A model generated the notes under the pieces. It worked only from the letters and a program-made list of their open reading frames with translations. It did not search any database and was not told the origin of the DNA. The translations under genes and the position numbers were made by a program. A stretch of 64,000 nt of DNA from Paenibacillus_S sp043945595 (lineage in GTDB: Bacteria > Bacillota > Bacilli > Paenibacillales > NBRC-103111): the NCBI RefSeq assembly GCF_043945595.1, contig NZ_JBIFNP010000001.1, positions 4,774,001 to 4,838,000 of the forward strand, in the 5' to 3' direction. How positions within the stretch are numbered: the first letter of the stretch is position 1; each line of letters begins with the position of its first letter. Of this stretch, positions 19,222 through 28,068 are shown piece after piece.

Positions 19222-19338
19222 TTACTTCATAGCTAAAGCTAATTTCAACAGCTCGTCTATGGTAAGTACAAAGCTGTCCATACTTATGAAAGTGTCCTCT
19301 TCAATCCACCACAGACTTTTTCTCCTGATTGCTCGAGA
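19222..19338 (-). pseudogene. Short open stretch, possible C-terminal gene remnant
   Basis: A 38-codon minus-strand stretch has protein-like composition (contains WWIEEDTFISMDSF and ends LLKLALAMK-stop), but it has no start codon with a ribosome site and follows an in-frame stop. It may be the last part of a lost gene. I do not recognise the family. Confidence 0.25.
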
Positions 19339-19407
19339 TTACTACCACAATTAGTCGAAAAGGGGATCAGATATATCTTTTTAGCTTTGAAGCATCAATG
19401 TAATATA

Positions 19408-19620
19408 TTATTCTTTATCGCCATCCTGGCGGTAATGCCAGCCTTTGTGAATTTCAATCCTCTTAGCTACAGCAGTAGACGTACGGCCAAAATATTCTGC
19501 TTTCTCCATAGCTATGCGTTCTAATTCCGCACGTGTTTTGATCGGACCGGCGATTTCGGCGATCTCCGCTTTATGGCCCAAGGTCCACTTTTTACCGTGA
19601 TTTATAGGTCTTTTTCCCAT
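19408..19620 (-). CDS. Small Myb/SANT-like hypothetical protein
   Basis: A 70-residue basic protein. I chose ATG 19620 (MGKRPINHGKKWTLG), 7 bases after GGGGGA. The spacing of KKWT, IAEIA, the Ala/Glu-rich middle and FGRTSTAVAKRIE resembles a Myb/SANT or homeodomain-like helix-turn-helix (the GRTxxAVxxRI phrase is the recognition-helix pattern of such small proteins). DNA binding is therefore a fair guess, not a demonstrated role. It sits at the edge of the AT-rich island beside another unknown gene on the same strand. Confidence 0.55.
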   Translation of the reverse strand: MGKRPINHGKKWTLGHKAEIAEIAGPIKTRAELERIAMEKAEYFGRTSTAVAKRIEIHKGWHYRQDGDKE

Positions 19621-19708
19621 TTTCAGTTCCCCCATTAGTTTATTCTATTCATCTATGTCGTTGTAGCTCATGGTAACACAACCTCATTTTCGAGCAATCG
19701 CTGCTTTT

Positions 19709-20308
19709 TTAAAGAGCCTCTTTAACTAAATGCCAATTTTCAGCAAAATGTGTGAAGTTGTAGTTTAGGTTATCGCGATCATCAATCCATTGGCCCTTAA
19801 TGAGGTTTAAGTAAAAATGTACTTTTCCACTGCTATCAACATTCTTCTTTGCAGCCCATTGCTTAATCTGCTCTCTTGGGACAATTATTGTGTGAAATTC
19901 ACCCTCAAAATCCTCGATCACAAAGAATGTCAGTGGGTTTTGCGAAAGAGTTTCTTTATCCACATTTATCCAACCTGACGGATAGCCGTCCTGTATTCTA
20001 TGGGATTTGGATGTCCTGATTAGTGTGCCTATTGTGTTGGTACCATCAGAAATAGTGAGCTTTGTTCCGGCAGCTCTGCTTCCGTTGGTAAAGACAAGAT
20101 TAGGGAACTCCATACTAATTTTATTTTTGATATATTCCCTAGCTACAGTTACAGAAAGCTTTTCACCTTCAGATCCTGCTTGTTGTTGGTTTTCAATTTG
20201 ACTTTTCAATTGATCGACCTCCGCTTTTAGTGCATCGATTTTAGCATCGAATTCAGCTGACAACTTACCAATCCACTTTACTACCTTTAACTCAAGATCA
20301 TCAGACAT
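19709..20308 (-). CDS. Hypothetical protein with N-terminal coiled coil
   Basis: A 199-residue soluble protein. Residues about 15-45 are a heptad-like coiled coil (FDAKIDALKAEVDQLKSQIE). The C-terminal 130 residues are a mixed alpha/beta domain with FPNLVFTNGSRAAGTKLTIS, GYPSGWINVDKETL and HTIIVPREQIKQWA. I do not recognise the family; the last part has the feel of nuclease-fold or DNA-related accessory proteins, but no catalytic motif is evident. The ATG at 20308 has GAAAG/AGGAG-like bases upstream. The region 20309-20608 after it is strongly AT-rich and holds nothing I can call. Confidence 0.55.
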   Translation of the reverse strand: MSDDLELKVVKWIGKLSAEFDAKIDALKAEVDQLKSQIENQQQAGSEGEKLSVTVAREYIKNKISMEFPNLVFTNGSRAAGTKLTISDGTNTIGTLIRTSKSHRIQDGYPSGWINVDKETLSQNPLTFFVIEDFEGEFHTIIVPREQIKQWAAKKNVDSSGKVHFYLNLIKGQWIDDRDNLNYNFTHFAENWHLVKEAL

Positions 20309-20608
20309 GGAAAGTTTCTCCTTTCGCGTGATTCTAAGGTCATATTACACCAGAACATCCATTTTGTCAATTTATCTATAAAAATCTAAAAAATATTTTT
20401 TAATTTTCTAAAACCGAAATGATAAATATTATTACCTATATTACATATGTCTACTCTGTTTTCATTTCGATAATATGTACTAATCCTCCACTTTTTCGGT
20501 TACATCTTCACAAAATAAAGGTTTATATAGGATGTTTGCGGAAATATTTTTTTCAAAAATATTTTTTGGTTTTTTTCTTGAAATATATAGCAGCAACAAT
20601 AAGTAATG

Positions 20609-21238
20609 TTAAGTTAACGAAAAAGAAACGGTTTTGGTTCGAATGTCCAAAATCCGAGTTCGCACATCGTTTTTGGAAACAAAAATAGCTTCTCCAGTGT
20701 TATCAAAGCAGTAAGCGATGGGAATGGATGTATCACTGCCCCTGAATGAACCATCGGCATGACTTGTACCTATAATCATCGTTTTATACGAAACGGCAAT
20801 CTTGCGGGCCTCATTCAACCATTCGTCAAACTGCTCCTCACTGAACATTCCTACACCGATTGGATGGACAATGAAGTCAATTGCATTAGTATCTTCATTC
20901 TTCACCCCTTGTTTGACCAATTCGTCACATAGTATGTGACCTACCTTTAACCCCTCGATGGACTTAAAAGTCGTCTTGCTGTACTTAACCCTGTCCAAAA
21001 CAATTTCACCGTTTCGGTTAATGATGATGGCTCTATCCTTTGGACGGTCGTTCAGTCTTCTATGTCCGCCAATTAATATTTGGTTATAATCCCTTGCTAA
21101 TTGACAGGCATATTCCACATTTTCATTTAGATAACCTTCTGGAAAAACGACTCCATCCGCATACGGATGATTTCTCATTTCCCTCTCAAGTTGAGCGAGC
21201 TTCCTCTCAAGCTTTGGTTGGATAATTAGAAGCTTCAT
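20609..21238 (-). CDS. Carbon-nitrogen hydrolase (nitrilase superfamily)
   Basis: A 209-residue amidase-fold protein. The nitrilase triad is visible: Glu in GVVFPEGYLN, Lys in LDRVKYSKT, and Cys in GHILCDELV. The enzyme would cleave an amide or nitrile through a Cys thioester; the substrate is unknown. It is shorter than the usual 260-280 residues, so it is a minimal or divergent member. Start ATG 21238 (MKLLIIQPKLERK) lies six bases after GGGGGA; the longer open frame from 21268 is less likely. It stands alone in the AT-rich island. Confidence 0.75.
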   Translation of the reverse strand: MKLLIIQPKLERKLAQLEREMRNHPYADGVVFPEGYLNENVEYACQLARDYNQILIGGHRRLNDRPKDRAIIINRNGEIVLDRVKYSKTTFKSIEGLKVGHILCDELVKQGVKNEDTNAIDFIVHPIGVGMFSEEQFDEWLNEARKIAVSYKTMIIGTSHADGSFRGSDTSIPIAYCFDNTGEAIFVSKNDVRTRILDIRTKTVSFSLT

Positions 21239-21329
21239 AGAATCCCCCAATCGTTCATTCGAACCCATATTTTAGAAATAATTCCACACGTCCTTCGAAA
21301 CTTCCTTTTATCATTTCAATTTTCTACCG

Positions 21330-21500
21330 CTAATGCAACAACGCTGCAGGTTTAGAGCGCGGCTGCTTGACGGCGGCTCTCGCGATCAGAATGCTCTGAC
21401 GCTGTCCCCCGGAAATCGTTGAGTTGCCCTCCGATATGACCTGTATGCCCATAACGCATCTCTCGGATGTCCTGGTCCAAACTAGCCATAGCTCCGGCCT
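21330..21500 (-). pseudogene. Remnant of an ABC exporter ATPase domain
   Basis: The signature motif ISEGNSTISGGQRQ followed by SILIARAAVKQP is intact, but Walker A and Walker B regions are absent and the preceding segment (ASLDQDIREM) is in another frame. The wording is close to ATPase domains of peptide/bacteriocin exporters of the NHLM type. It is a decayed fragment. The rest of 21240-21680 holds no gene. Confidence 0.6.
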
Positions 21501-21594
21501 CCTAGGCAGCCGCAAGACAACGCTTACTCGATTAAAGGGGATGAGTGCTTAAAATATTTCTAAAGTTCGCCCCGGTTCAAATTAGGCTAAAACA

Positions 21595-21624
21595 AAATAA
21601 CCGCTCTCAAGGGAACGGTTATTT
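21595..21624 (-). terminator. Terminator of the lipoprotein gene
   Basis: Arms AAATAACCG/CGGTTATTT are followed on the minus strand by TTTTGTTTT-like sequence, about 55 bases after the lipoprotein stop. Confidence 0.75.
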
Positions 21625-21679
21625 CAACTGATTTTAAGTCTATCGTATATCGCTGCGACTGAATACGGGAAATGCAGGG

Positions 21680-22423
21680 TTACTCCCAAAGCCGCAGCTT
21701 AATTAATTCTCCTGTTGACTTAGAAAATTGTGCGGTGAATCTGTAATCTTTCATATAATAATCCTTACCTGCTTTTACCGTCGGAGCTACCGTAATTATG
21801 TCGTTATACGTTGTATAGTTAAATCGGGTTTTATCTTCCTCAAATTTAGATTTAAAGTCAGTGTAACCCGGATTCCCTAATTTCTCTATAATCGCTGTCT
21901 TAGTTTTTGTATAAAATGACTCTCGCTCGGTTTCAGACAGCCCTGCACCTCCGATCTTTCCAATCATCCCTCCATCATCTTGCCGGTAAAATGTGGTCTC
22001 AATAACTGAATCCACAGGACTTGTAGAAATAAACTGTACTTTACGTTCACGAATTTTCATTTCCAAATGAGTATTTTTTTCTTTCTCTAGATACCCTACC
22101 CGCATAACTACTGAAGAATCGAGCGTGTCGTTATCTGTTTGCCCCCGTTCTTTTCGTACCGATAAGATCTCTTTGAGTCCGATATCCCTTAATAAACCGG
22201 AAATTTCAGCAGCTTCAGAATCTGTAAAGCCGGCATCCATGACAATTTTCTCCATCGTTTGTTTAACCACGGGAGCAGGTTCCGGCGTTTGTTGAGCTAG
22301 TGAAGGAGCTGGCTGAACTGCGGGAGTATTAGCAGGTACAGATTTCTCCCCGCATGCTGTAATACATAGAAATACGGTTATCATACAGATTAGCAATGTT
22401 GTCTTTTTCAAAAAGTCAGCCAC
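21680..22423 (-). CDS. Hypothetical lipoprotein
   Basis: A 247-residue protein with a lipoprotein signal peptide (KKTTLLICMITVFLCITACG, lipobox ITAC) and a Pro/Ala/Gln-rich spacer (residues 30-55), then a globular domain. Repeated hydrophilic strands such as VVMRVGYLEKEKNTHLEMKIRE suggest a beta-rich surface domain. No family recognised. It is flanked by terminators and is a single-gene unit. Confidence 0.65.
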   Translation of the reverse strand: MADFLKKTTLLICMITVFLCITACGEKSVPANTPAVQPAPSLAQQTPEPAPVVKQTMEKIVMDAGFTDSEAAEISGLLRDIGLKEILSVRKERGQTDNDTLDSSVVMRVGYLEKEKNTHLEMKIRERKVQFISTSPVDSVIETTFYRQDDGGMIGKIGGAGLSETERESFYTKTKTAIIEKLGNPGYTDFKSKFEEDKTRFNYTTYNDIITVAPTVKAGKDYYMKDYRFTAQFSKSTGELIKLRLWE

Positions 22424-22491
22424 CCTTCATATGTGTCGAAGAAATATTTATGCAAAAGCGTCAGCACATCGCCCAAAGCAAAAAAATGAAA

Positions 22492-22525
22492 CGGCCTCTG
22501 TCCGCAAAAATCTGAACAAAGGCCG
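22492..22525 (-). terminator. Terminator of the small membrane protein gene
   Basis: Arms CGGCCTTTGTTC and GGACAGAGGCCG pair with few mismatches and are followed on the minus strand by a T-rich run. Confidence 0.65.
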
Positions 22526-22586
22526 ATTAACCTTAAATGCTTTTAACGAATCGATGGGCAGATAATAAAGCGATGGTTGTAAAAAA

Positions 22587-22904
22587 TTATCGAATTCCAC
22601 TTACCCCAGCGCTCAATAAGGTTCTCTTGACCTCTTCCTTGACATCGTCCGAGATAGTTTTCACAGATCTGACCAGCTCATAAGAAGCACGACAAGCGTT
22701 CCATGCCTTTGGCTGATTAGGTATTTTCATCGATCTAATAAAATGAATATACTCCCGAGCCCCACTATCATTAAGATTTGCACCCAACTTTTTCACTGCT
22801 TCTTGAATTTTTGCAGGCTTAATAACTTGATGATAAATCTTAAATCCAGCTAGAATGACAACGAAACCCATCCATACAATCCACCAAATTGGTAAGTGAT
22901 GCAT
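22587..22904 (-). CDS. Small membrane-anchored hypothetical protein
   Basis: About 105 residues: one N-terminal membrane helix (LPIWWIVWMGFVVILAGF) followed by a charged alpha-helical cytoplasmic part (KIQEAVKKLGANLNDSG... SDDVKEEVKRTLL). I chose ATG 22904 (MHHLPIWW); an in-frame start 18 bases earlier is possible. No family recognised. It faces the divergently transcribed glycan genes. Confidence 0.5.
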   Translation of the reverse strand: MHHLPIWWIVWMGFVVILAGFKIYHQVIKPAKIQEAVKKLGANLNDSGAREYIHFIRSMKIPNQPKAWNACRASYELVRSVKTISDDVKEEVKRTLLSAGVSGIR

Positions 22905-23140
22905 TTTAAAACCCTCCGTCATATCAATTATGTATTTTATTTATTTAATCCTTAATCTGAATAGACCTAAAGACCTATAACTAATTTATCATAATAAGTA
23001 GTAAAATTCTGTGAAATTTTTAACAAAATTAGAAAACGAATTACGAGGAAAATTTTAGAATTAAAACATTTACATATGCCGCCCCTAGTGATACTATTTG
23101 TATCAAAAGTAAAGAGATCTTATAGGAGACAAGTAATGTT

Positions 23141-24158
23141 ATGATTATGAATGCTTCGTTATCTTTATTGACTTCTTTTATATTTAGTTTATTACTTACT
23201 CCCATTGCTAAGAGAGCGGCATTAAGATTCATGATACTAGATGTATCAGACTCAAGGCTAAAAACACATAAAAATAGTACGCCTTACCTAGGCGGTTTAT
23301 CCATTTTTGCTTCTGTGTTAATTGCAACCGCTTTAATTATTTTGCTTTTTAAAGTTATGATTCCTTTTGCATTATACGGCCTTCTGATATCTTGTTGGAT
23401 TATCATTGTGACCGGTCTCATTGATGATACTTTAAATCTCACTCCTCTAACTAAAGTGTCATTTGAAGTTGTAGCCGCAATGTTGGCATGGTTTACCGGA
23501 ACCGGGATCACCTTAACCGGGGTGGAACAGGTTGATTTTATGTTAACGATTCTATGGATCGTAGGTCTCTCCAATGCGTTTAATCTAATTGATATTATGG
23601 ATGGTTTGGCCTCCGGTGTGGCCGCTGTTTCTTCCATTTTCTTATCCTTTTTATGTTTTGAACTGGGGGAAATCATATACGGTCTGCTGCTCTTATCCAT
23701 AGCAGGGGCATGCTTGGGATTCTTGAAATTCAATTTTAATCCTGCGCAAATTTTCATGGGGGATACTGGAAGTTTATTTTTAGGTTTCTTAATCGCCTGT
23801 TCAACCACACGCATCTTCAACTACAAAGAGTCTGGTCTGGAGTTCCTGCCCATTATTACACTCGGAATACCCATTTTCGAAACTATTTTCATATCATTAT
23901 TGCGTATGAAGTCCGGAGTTCTCCCATGGAAAGGGACGAAGTGACCATTTTGCCTTACGATTAGTTAGAATGGGTTTATCGGTAAAGCGAATTGTAATAT
24001 TAACCTATTTATTTGGTGTATTTCTAGGGTCTGCCGCGTTACTTTTCTTTTATTTGAGCCTTCCCCTGATGTACTGCTTCTTGGCCATTACCTTCATTTT
24101 AATTGTAATTGGATGTGTATTAAGTCAAGTTAAGATCAGCGACTCGCAGCATTCTTAA
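23141..24158 (+). pseudogene. Polyprenyl-phosphate sugar-1-phosphate transferase (WecA/TagO/MraY superfamily) with a frameshift
   Basis: An integral membrane enzyme that moves a HexNAc-1-phosphate from UDP-sugar to undecaprenyl phosphate and so primes glycan synthesis. Conserved parts are LDVSDSRLKTHKNSTPYLGG, the catalytic Asp pair in GLIDDTLNL, the NAFNLIDIMDGLASG loop and FMGDTGSLFLGF. The first frame ends at 23943 after RMKSGVLPWKGTK. The next frame supplies DHFALRLVRMGLSVKRIV and the last helices to 24158. Deleting the T at 23942 (GTGACC, expected GGACC) restores WKGTKDHFALR and one protein of about 338 residues. The break sits on the same motif as others in this window. It heads a plus-strand glycan cluster. 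Confidence 0.8.
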
Positions 24159-24168
24159 TGGAGGCATT

Positions 24169-25281
24169 ATGGCCAAAATTGTATTTATCGTTCCCTATTC
24201 CAAATACTATGTCAATTTTAGCTGGGACCTGCTTAATAGCTTAAGTAATGAAGGAAATGAAATAATAGCTTTAGCACCGGATGAGTCCTTTCAACAAGAG
24301 CTCGCAGCAATTGGAGTGAGATTAGTAAAAATTCCGCTCAATAACACCGGGTTAAACGTTTTTTATGATATTTACAGTCTGCATCACTTGGTTAAAATAC
24401 TTAAGAGCATAAACCCGCACATTGTCATTTGCTATTCAATAAAACCGATTCTTTATGGTTCAATAGCTTCGAGGTTCGCAAAAGTAAAAACATTATTCTC
24501 ATTTGTCACAGGAATCGGTTATGTTTTTATCGGCAATACATTGCTGCAAAAAACGCTTTTAATTATTGTAAAAAAGCTATACAAATTTTCATTGAAATAT
24601 AATAATAAGGTGTTTTTTGAAAACCCTGATGATCTATCCTTATTCAGATCTCTTCATTTAATCGGAGAAAGCAATGAAGCGTTAATTGTTAACGGTTCCG
24701 GCGTTAATATACAAAAATTTTCTTACTCTCCTCGAAAAATAAATCCAGTTTCCTTCCTTGTAGTTTCACGGATCATATTGGATAAGGGGATCATTGAATT
24801 TATAGAAGCAGCCAAAATGGTAAAACGAAAATACCCCCATATTAAATTTAAAATTCTCGGACCTTATGTTAGAAGTCCTGGTTCAATAAAAAAAGAAATC
24901 ATAAATGATGCGGTCAATCAAGGGATCATAGAGTATTTGGGGGAAACAACGGATGTACGTCCATTTTTAGCCGAATCAAGCGTCTTTGTTTTACCCTCTT
25001 ATCGTGAAGGAACGCCTAAATCTGCATTGGAAGCAATGGCAATTGGATTACCTATCATCACAACGGACTGCCCTGGATGCCGGGAAACGGTTGAAAATAA
25101 TGTCAATGGCTTCTTGGTTCCGCCTAAAAACGCCAGTGCGCTTGCTTTGGCCATGGAGAAGTTTATAACTGATTCAAGTATTATTCGTAGTATGGGAGAA
25201 AAGAGCAGGGAAATCGCAGTTAGAAAATATGATGTAGAAAAAGTAAACCAATTTATAAAAAAAAGTATAGGTTTAGAATAG
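24169..25281 (+). CDS. Glycosyltransferase family 4 (GT-B, CapM/PglA-like)
   Basis: A 370-residue retaining glycosyltransferase expected at the inner membrane face. The C-terminal nucleotide-sugar domain shows FLVVSRIILDKGIIEFIEAA, VFVLPSYREGTPKSALEAMAIG (the EX7E motif) and GCRETVENNVNGFLVPP. The N-terminal half resembles the acceptor-binding domain of transferases that extend undecaprenyl-diphospho sugars (PglA/CapM type). It starts 10 bases after the lipid-carrier transferase gene and 4 bases before the FAD gene, so the three form an operon. Specific sugars cannot be read. Confidence 0.88.
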   Translation: MAKIVFIVPYSKYYVNFSWDLLNSLSNEGNEIIALAPDESFQQELAAIGVRLVKIPLNNTGLNVFYDIYSLHHLVKILKSINPHIVICYSIKPILYGSIASRFAKVKTLFSFVTGIGYVFIGNTLLQKTLLIIVKKLYKFSLKYNNKVFFENPDDLSLFRSLHLIGESNEALIVNGSGVNIQKFSYSPRKINPVSFLVVSRIILDKGIIEFIEAAKMVKRKYPHIKFKILGPYVRSPGSIKKEIINDAVNQGIIEYLGETTDVRPFLAESSVFVLPSYREGTPKSALEAMAIGLPIITTDCPGCRETVENNVNGFLVPPKNASALALAMEKFITDSSIIRSMGEKSREIAVRKYDVEKVNQFIKKSIGLE

Positions 25282-25294
25282 GCCGGTGGCAAGG

Positions 25295-26578
25295 ATGACT
25301 ATTCAAGTTATTGGAGCAGGAGTTACAGGTTTGTCATTTGCAAAAGCTTACGGTGAAGAAGTAAATATATTTGAAGCATGTGAGAATAGCGGCGGAAAGG
25401 CATCATCCTACAAGGTCGAGACGAACGTCGGAACCTTTGGGTTTGATATAGGCGGTCATTGGTTCCACTATAAAAGTACGCCTGCCGTTTTAGACATGTT
25501 AGAAGGCCTTGAGCTGCAAGATCATACACGTAAGGCGTATGTGTATTTGCATGGGCACTTCTTTGAATTCCCGATTCAGCAAAGCTACATTAGGCACCCG
25601 GATAAAAGACTTGTCAGTCATATAAAACAGGAGCTTCGTAAGATCAATATGGCTCCTAAGTACAATAACTATGATGAAATGCTGCTGCAATCCTATGGTT
25701 TGACTTTATATAAGCTATTTTTTAAGGATTATAATTCAAAGATGTATGGTATGAAAGATTTGTCGGAGATCGCTGTTGGAAGATTTGAAACCATCCGCAA
25801 TGTTCGAACACATACGAATACTACGGGGTATAACGGCGATTTTTTATATCCGAAGGGAAATATAGGGGCGAATGGCATCCCCTTATTTTTAGCTAATAAA
25901 TTAAACATTAACTACAAACAAAAGGTCAAGTCTATTAACCTTCAAAAAAAGACCATGATCATTAATGATGATTTAATCTCATGGGATACCATTGTTTCGA
26001 CGATTCCATTAAATTCATTAATCAGCATCATTGCCGATGTGGATACGAATATTTTAAACATATCGAAAAAATTAAAAACCAGCAGAGGCATGATCTTAAA
26101 CCTGGGTGTAAAAAGGACTCACTTGCAGCAAGATAGGAGCTGGATTTATTTTCCCGACCCTAGTCTCCATTTCTATCGAGTAGGCTTTTACAGCAATGTT
26201 GAATCTTCTTTGGCTCCCGCAGGTTATTGTTCTATGTATGTTGAGTGTTCCCCCCTATTTTTTAGTAATAAAGAAGAAGCGCTTGCCGTTGTGCCTAAAG
26301 TAATACATGAATTAATTGAGCTGGGGTTTATCCGCAATACGGATGAGATCGTGACAAGTAAAACCATTTATCTTGATCACAATTATTGTCTTCCCGACGC
26401 TTCAACCACTGAAATAATTCATAACTATTTAGAGAACGCTGGGATCTATAGTATTGGAAGATATGGCAGTTGGCACTGGTCGAGCCAGCATGAGGATATG
26501 CAGCAAGCATGGGAATTAGCAAAGAAATTAACTTTAAGAACGAGATCCAAACAAACCCCGCAGCTCCTTGTCACCTAG
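25295..26578 (+). CDS. FAD-dependent amine-oxidase-like oxidoreductase of the glycan cluster
   Basis: A protein of about 427 residues with the N-terminal dinucleotide-binding motif VIGAGVTGLSFAKAYG, then NIFEACENSGGKASSY and FDIGGHWFHY, the pattern of the NAD(P)-binding Rossmann/flavin amine oxidase family, including UDP-galactopyranose mutase-like proteins. A C-terminal GRYGSWHWSSQHEDMQQAWELAK closes the FAD site. Start is ATG 25295; a GTG at 25286 is possible. Being last in an operon with a priming transferase and a GT4 enzyme, it probably modifies a nucleotide- or lipid-linked sugar. That role is inferred from context. Confidence 0.8.
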   Translation: MTIQVIGAGVTGLSFAKAYGEEVNIFEACENSGGKASSYKVETNVGTFGFDIGGHWFHYKSTPAVLDMLEGLELQDHTRKAYVYLHGHFFEFPIQQSYIRHPDKRLVSHIKQELRKINMAPKYNNYDEMLLQSYGLTLYKLFFKDYNSKMYGMKDLSEIAVGRFETIRNVRTHTNTTGYNGDFLYPKGNIGANGIPLFLANKLNINYKQKVKSINLQKKTMIINDDLISWDTIVSTIPLNSLISIIADVDTNILNISKKLKTSRGMILNLGVKRTHLQQDRSWIYFPDPSLHFYRVGFYSNVESSLAPAGYCSMYVECSPLFFSNKEEALAVVPKVIHELIELGFIRNTDEIVTSKTIYLDHNYCLPDASTTEIIHNYLENAGIYSIGRYGSWHWSSQHEDMQQAWELAKKLTLRTRSKQTPQLLVT

Positions 26579-26582
26579 ATCT

Positions 26583-26816
26583 TCATGGCTTTTCTTTTTT
26601 TATTGCTTTGTAAAGATACCAGCCACCCCAACCTCCTACAAATACTATTAGTAGTTTAAAAATGTTGCGTTCAGGTTTACCCTCTTGCAGCCAGTCGACA
26701 TTAAAAATATAGGCTATACCTAAGACAACTCCGATAGTTAACAGCCCGAAAATCAACCTAATAAAATAGTCTTTCACACGGATCATCCCTTTCTTTGCTT
26801 TAGATTCAATCACCAA
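26583..26816 (-). CDS. Small two-helix membrane protein
   Basis: A protein of up to 77 residues with two membrane helices (FIRLIFGLLTIGVVLGIAYIF and NIFKLLIVFVGGWGGWYLY) and a basic C-terminus KAIKKEKP. The start is uncertain: GTG 26816 or ATG 26786 (MIRVKDYF); neither has a clean ribosome site. No family recognised. It converges on the FAD gene with only 4 bases between stops. Confidence 0.45.
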   Translation of the reverse strand: MVIESKAKKGMIRVKDYFIRLIFGLLTIGVVLGIAYIFNVDWLQEGKPERNIFKLLIVFVGGWGGWYLYKAIKKEKP

Positions 26817-26988
26817 ATTAGACCGTGAAAATAAAGTTAAGGACTGGGTACTAACGTTAAGCTAAGGGCAGATAATACAACAGTAATCTATAATTTCTAT
26901 ATAAGGTATTATATAGGAAATGAGGCATAGAAATGAAAATGTATCATTTGTGTAATTATACGGTTTGGTGGAACCTGCAACAACTAAA

Positions 26989-27017
26989 AAAGCCCGTTGC
27001 ATCAAGGAACGGGCTTT
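26989..27017 (-). terminator. Terminator of the short-chain dehydrogenase gene
   Basis: Arms AAGCCCGTT/AACGGGCTT are followed on the minus strand by TTTT, about 40 bases after the dehydrogenase stop. Confidence 0.85.
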
Positions 27018-27055
27018 CAGCGGTTATGTCCAAACTTAACGCGAACGCAAGCGCG

Positions 27056-27883
27056 TTATTCGAAGCCTTTCGCGATCGTTTCCAAGTAATCCTCGATAGG
27101 GACAGATTTCCGTAGAGCAAGCAGACTCTTGCCGGCCTCCCCAACGACCGTCCGGAATTGATAGCTCGCTCCCGTCGCCTGAGCCGCGATGGCGTCCACG
27201 ATGATTTGCGGATCGTCCAGCGCTCCGCTTTCGGCGGATCCGGCCATCATGGCGGTGACCCTATCCATCAAGCCGTCGTACGCCGTGATGTTATCGTCCT
27301 TGCTCCAGCGGATGTTGTTCTGAAAATTATTGCCCTTCGAACCGCCCTGCTCGATAAGCCGCAGCTCGATATTGAGCGGCTTCAGCTCGTAATAGAGCCC
27401 TTCCGTCAAGCCTTCCAACGCAAATTTGGACATGTTGTACATCGAACCGAGCGGAACGGCCGTCGTGAAGCCCATGAAAGAGCTGATATTGATGAACATG
27501 CCCCCGCCCATTGCCCGGAAATGCGGCAAAAATTTGCGTATGACATTGATCGGCCCGCGGACATTCACCGCGAACTGCCAGTCGATCGTCTCTTCCTGCG
27601 CCAGCTCCAGCGCTCCGTAAACGCCCATACCTGCATTGTTGACGACGACATCGATCTTACCGAACGCCGCGATAGCATCGTCGATGGCGGCATTCACTTC
27701 CGCCAAATTAGTGACGTCCAGTTTGAACAGCTTGATATTGTCGTATGCAGTGAGTTCCGTTTTCTTCTCTGGGGTGCGCATCGTTGCGGCGACGTTCCAG
27801 CCGAGCTTTGCGAAGTGAATAGCCGTGAGCTTGCCAAGTCCCGTACTGGTGCCTGTAATGAAAATCGTCTTTGCCGTTGTCAT
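27056..27883 (-). CDS. Short-chain dehydrogenase/reductase
   Basis: A 275-residue classical SDR. It shows the cofactor motif TGTSTGLG, the NNAGMGVYG motif, a catalytic Ser in INISSFMGF, and YNMSKFALEGL with the active Tyr and Lys. It reduces or oxidises an unknown carbonyl/alcohol with NAD(P)H. ATG 27883 follows GGAGGAAT. Upstream are two palindromes centred on AACGTT, and the TetR gene lies next upstream on the same strand, so the gene is likely a TetR target. Confidence 0.9.
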   Translation of the reverse strand: MTTAKTIFITGTSTGLGKLTAIHFAKLGWNVAATMRTPEKKTELTAYDNIKLFKLDVTNLAEVNAAIDDAIAAFGKIDVVVNNAGMGVYGALELAQEETIDWQFAVNVRGPINVIRKFLPHFRAMGGGMFINISSFMGFTTAVPLGSMYNMSKFALEGLTEGLYYELKPLNIELRLIEQGGSKGNNFQNNIRWSKDDNITAYDGLMDRVTAMMAGSAESGALDDPQIIVDAIAAQATGASYQFRTVVGEAGKSLLALRKSVPIEDYLETIAKGFE

Positions 27884-27927
27884 GTTTAATTATTCCTCCG
27901 ATACAAATGTTTTATTTCGCTTTAAAT

Positions 27928-27937
27928 TGAACGTTCA
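27928..27937. promoter_or_regulatory. Candidate TetR operator 1
   Basis: The perfect palindrome TGAACGTTCA lies 45 bases upstream of the SDR start. It shares the GAAC...GTTC core with two other sites around the neighbouring TetR gene. Confidence 0.5.
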
Positions 27938-28024
27938 TTCTAAGGCGTCGATAATGTACTGAGGGTATTGCGTTATACAGTAATAAAACCTTTGAGCTTA
28001 TATTTCCAAGTCGAGAGAAAATAT

Positions 28025-28038
28025 ATCGAACGTTCGAT
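28025..28038. promoter_or_regulatory. Candidate TetR operator 2
   Basis: The perfect 14-bp palindrome ATCGAACGTTCGAT lies between the TetR gene and the SDR gene, upstream of the SDR. Confidence 0.5.
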
Positions 28039-28068
28039 CTATACTTGGCAAAAAGAAGGAGGCTGAAC

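Noticed and set aside
23939..23945. Programmed +1 frameshift in the tagO-like gene (AAG-TGA-C resembles the prfB site)
   Set aside because: No Shine-Dalgarno-like stimulator or slippery CTT is present, such a shift is not known in this family, and the break shares its motif with breaks elsewhere that have no stop at the slip point.
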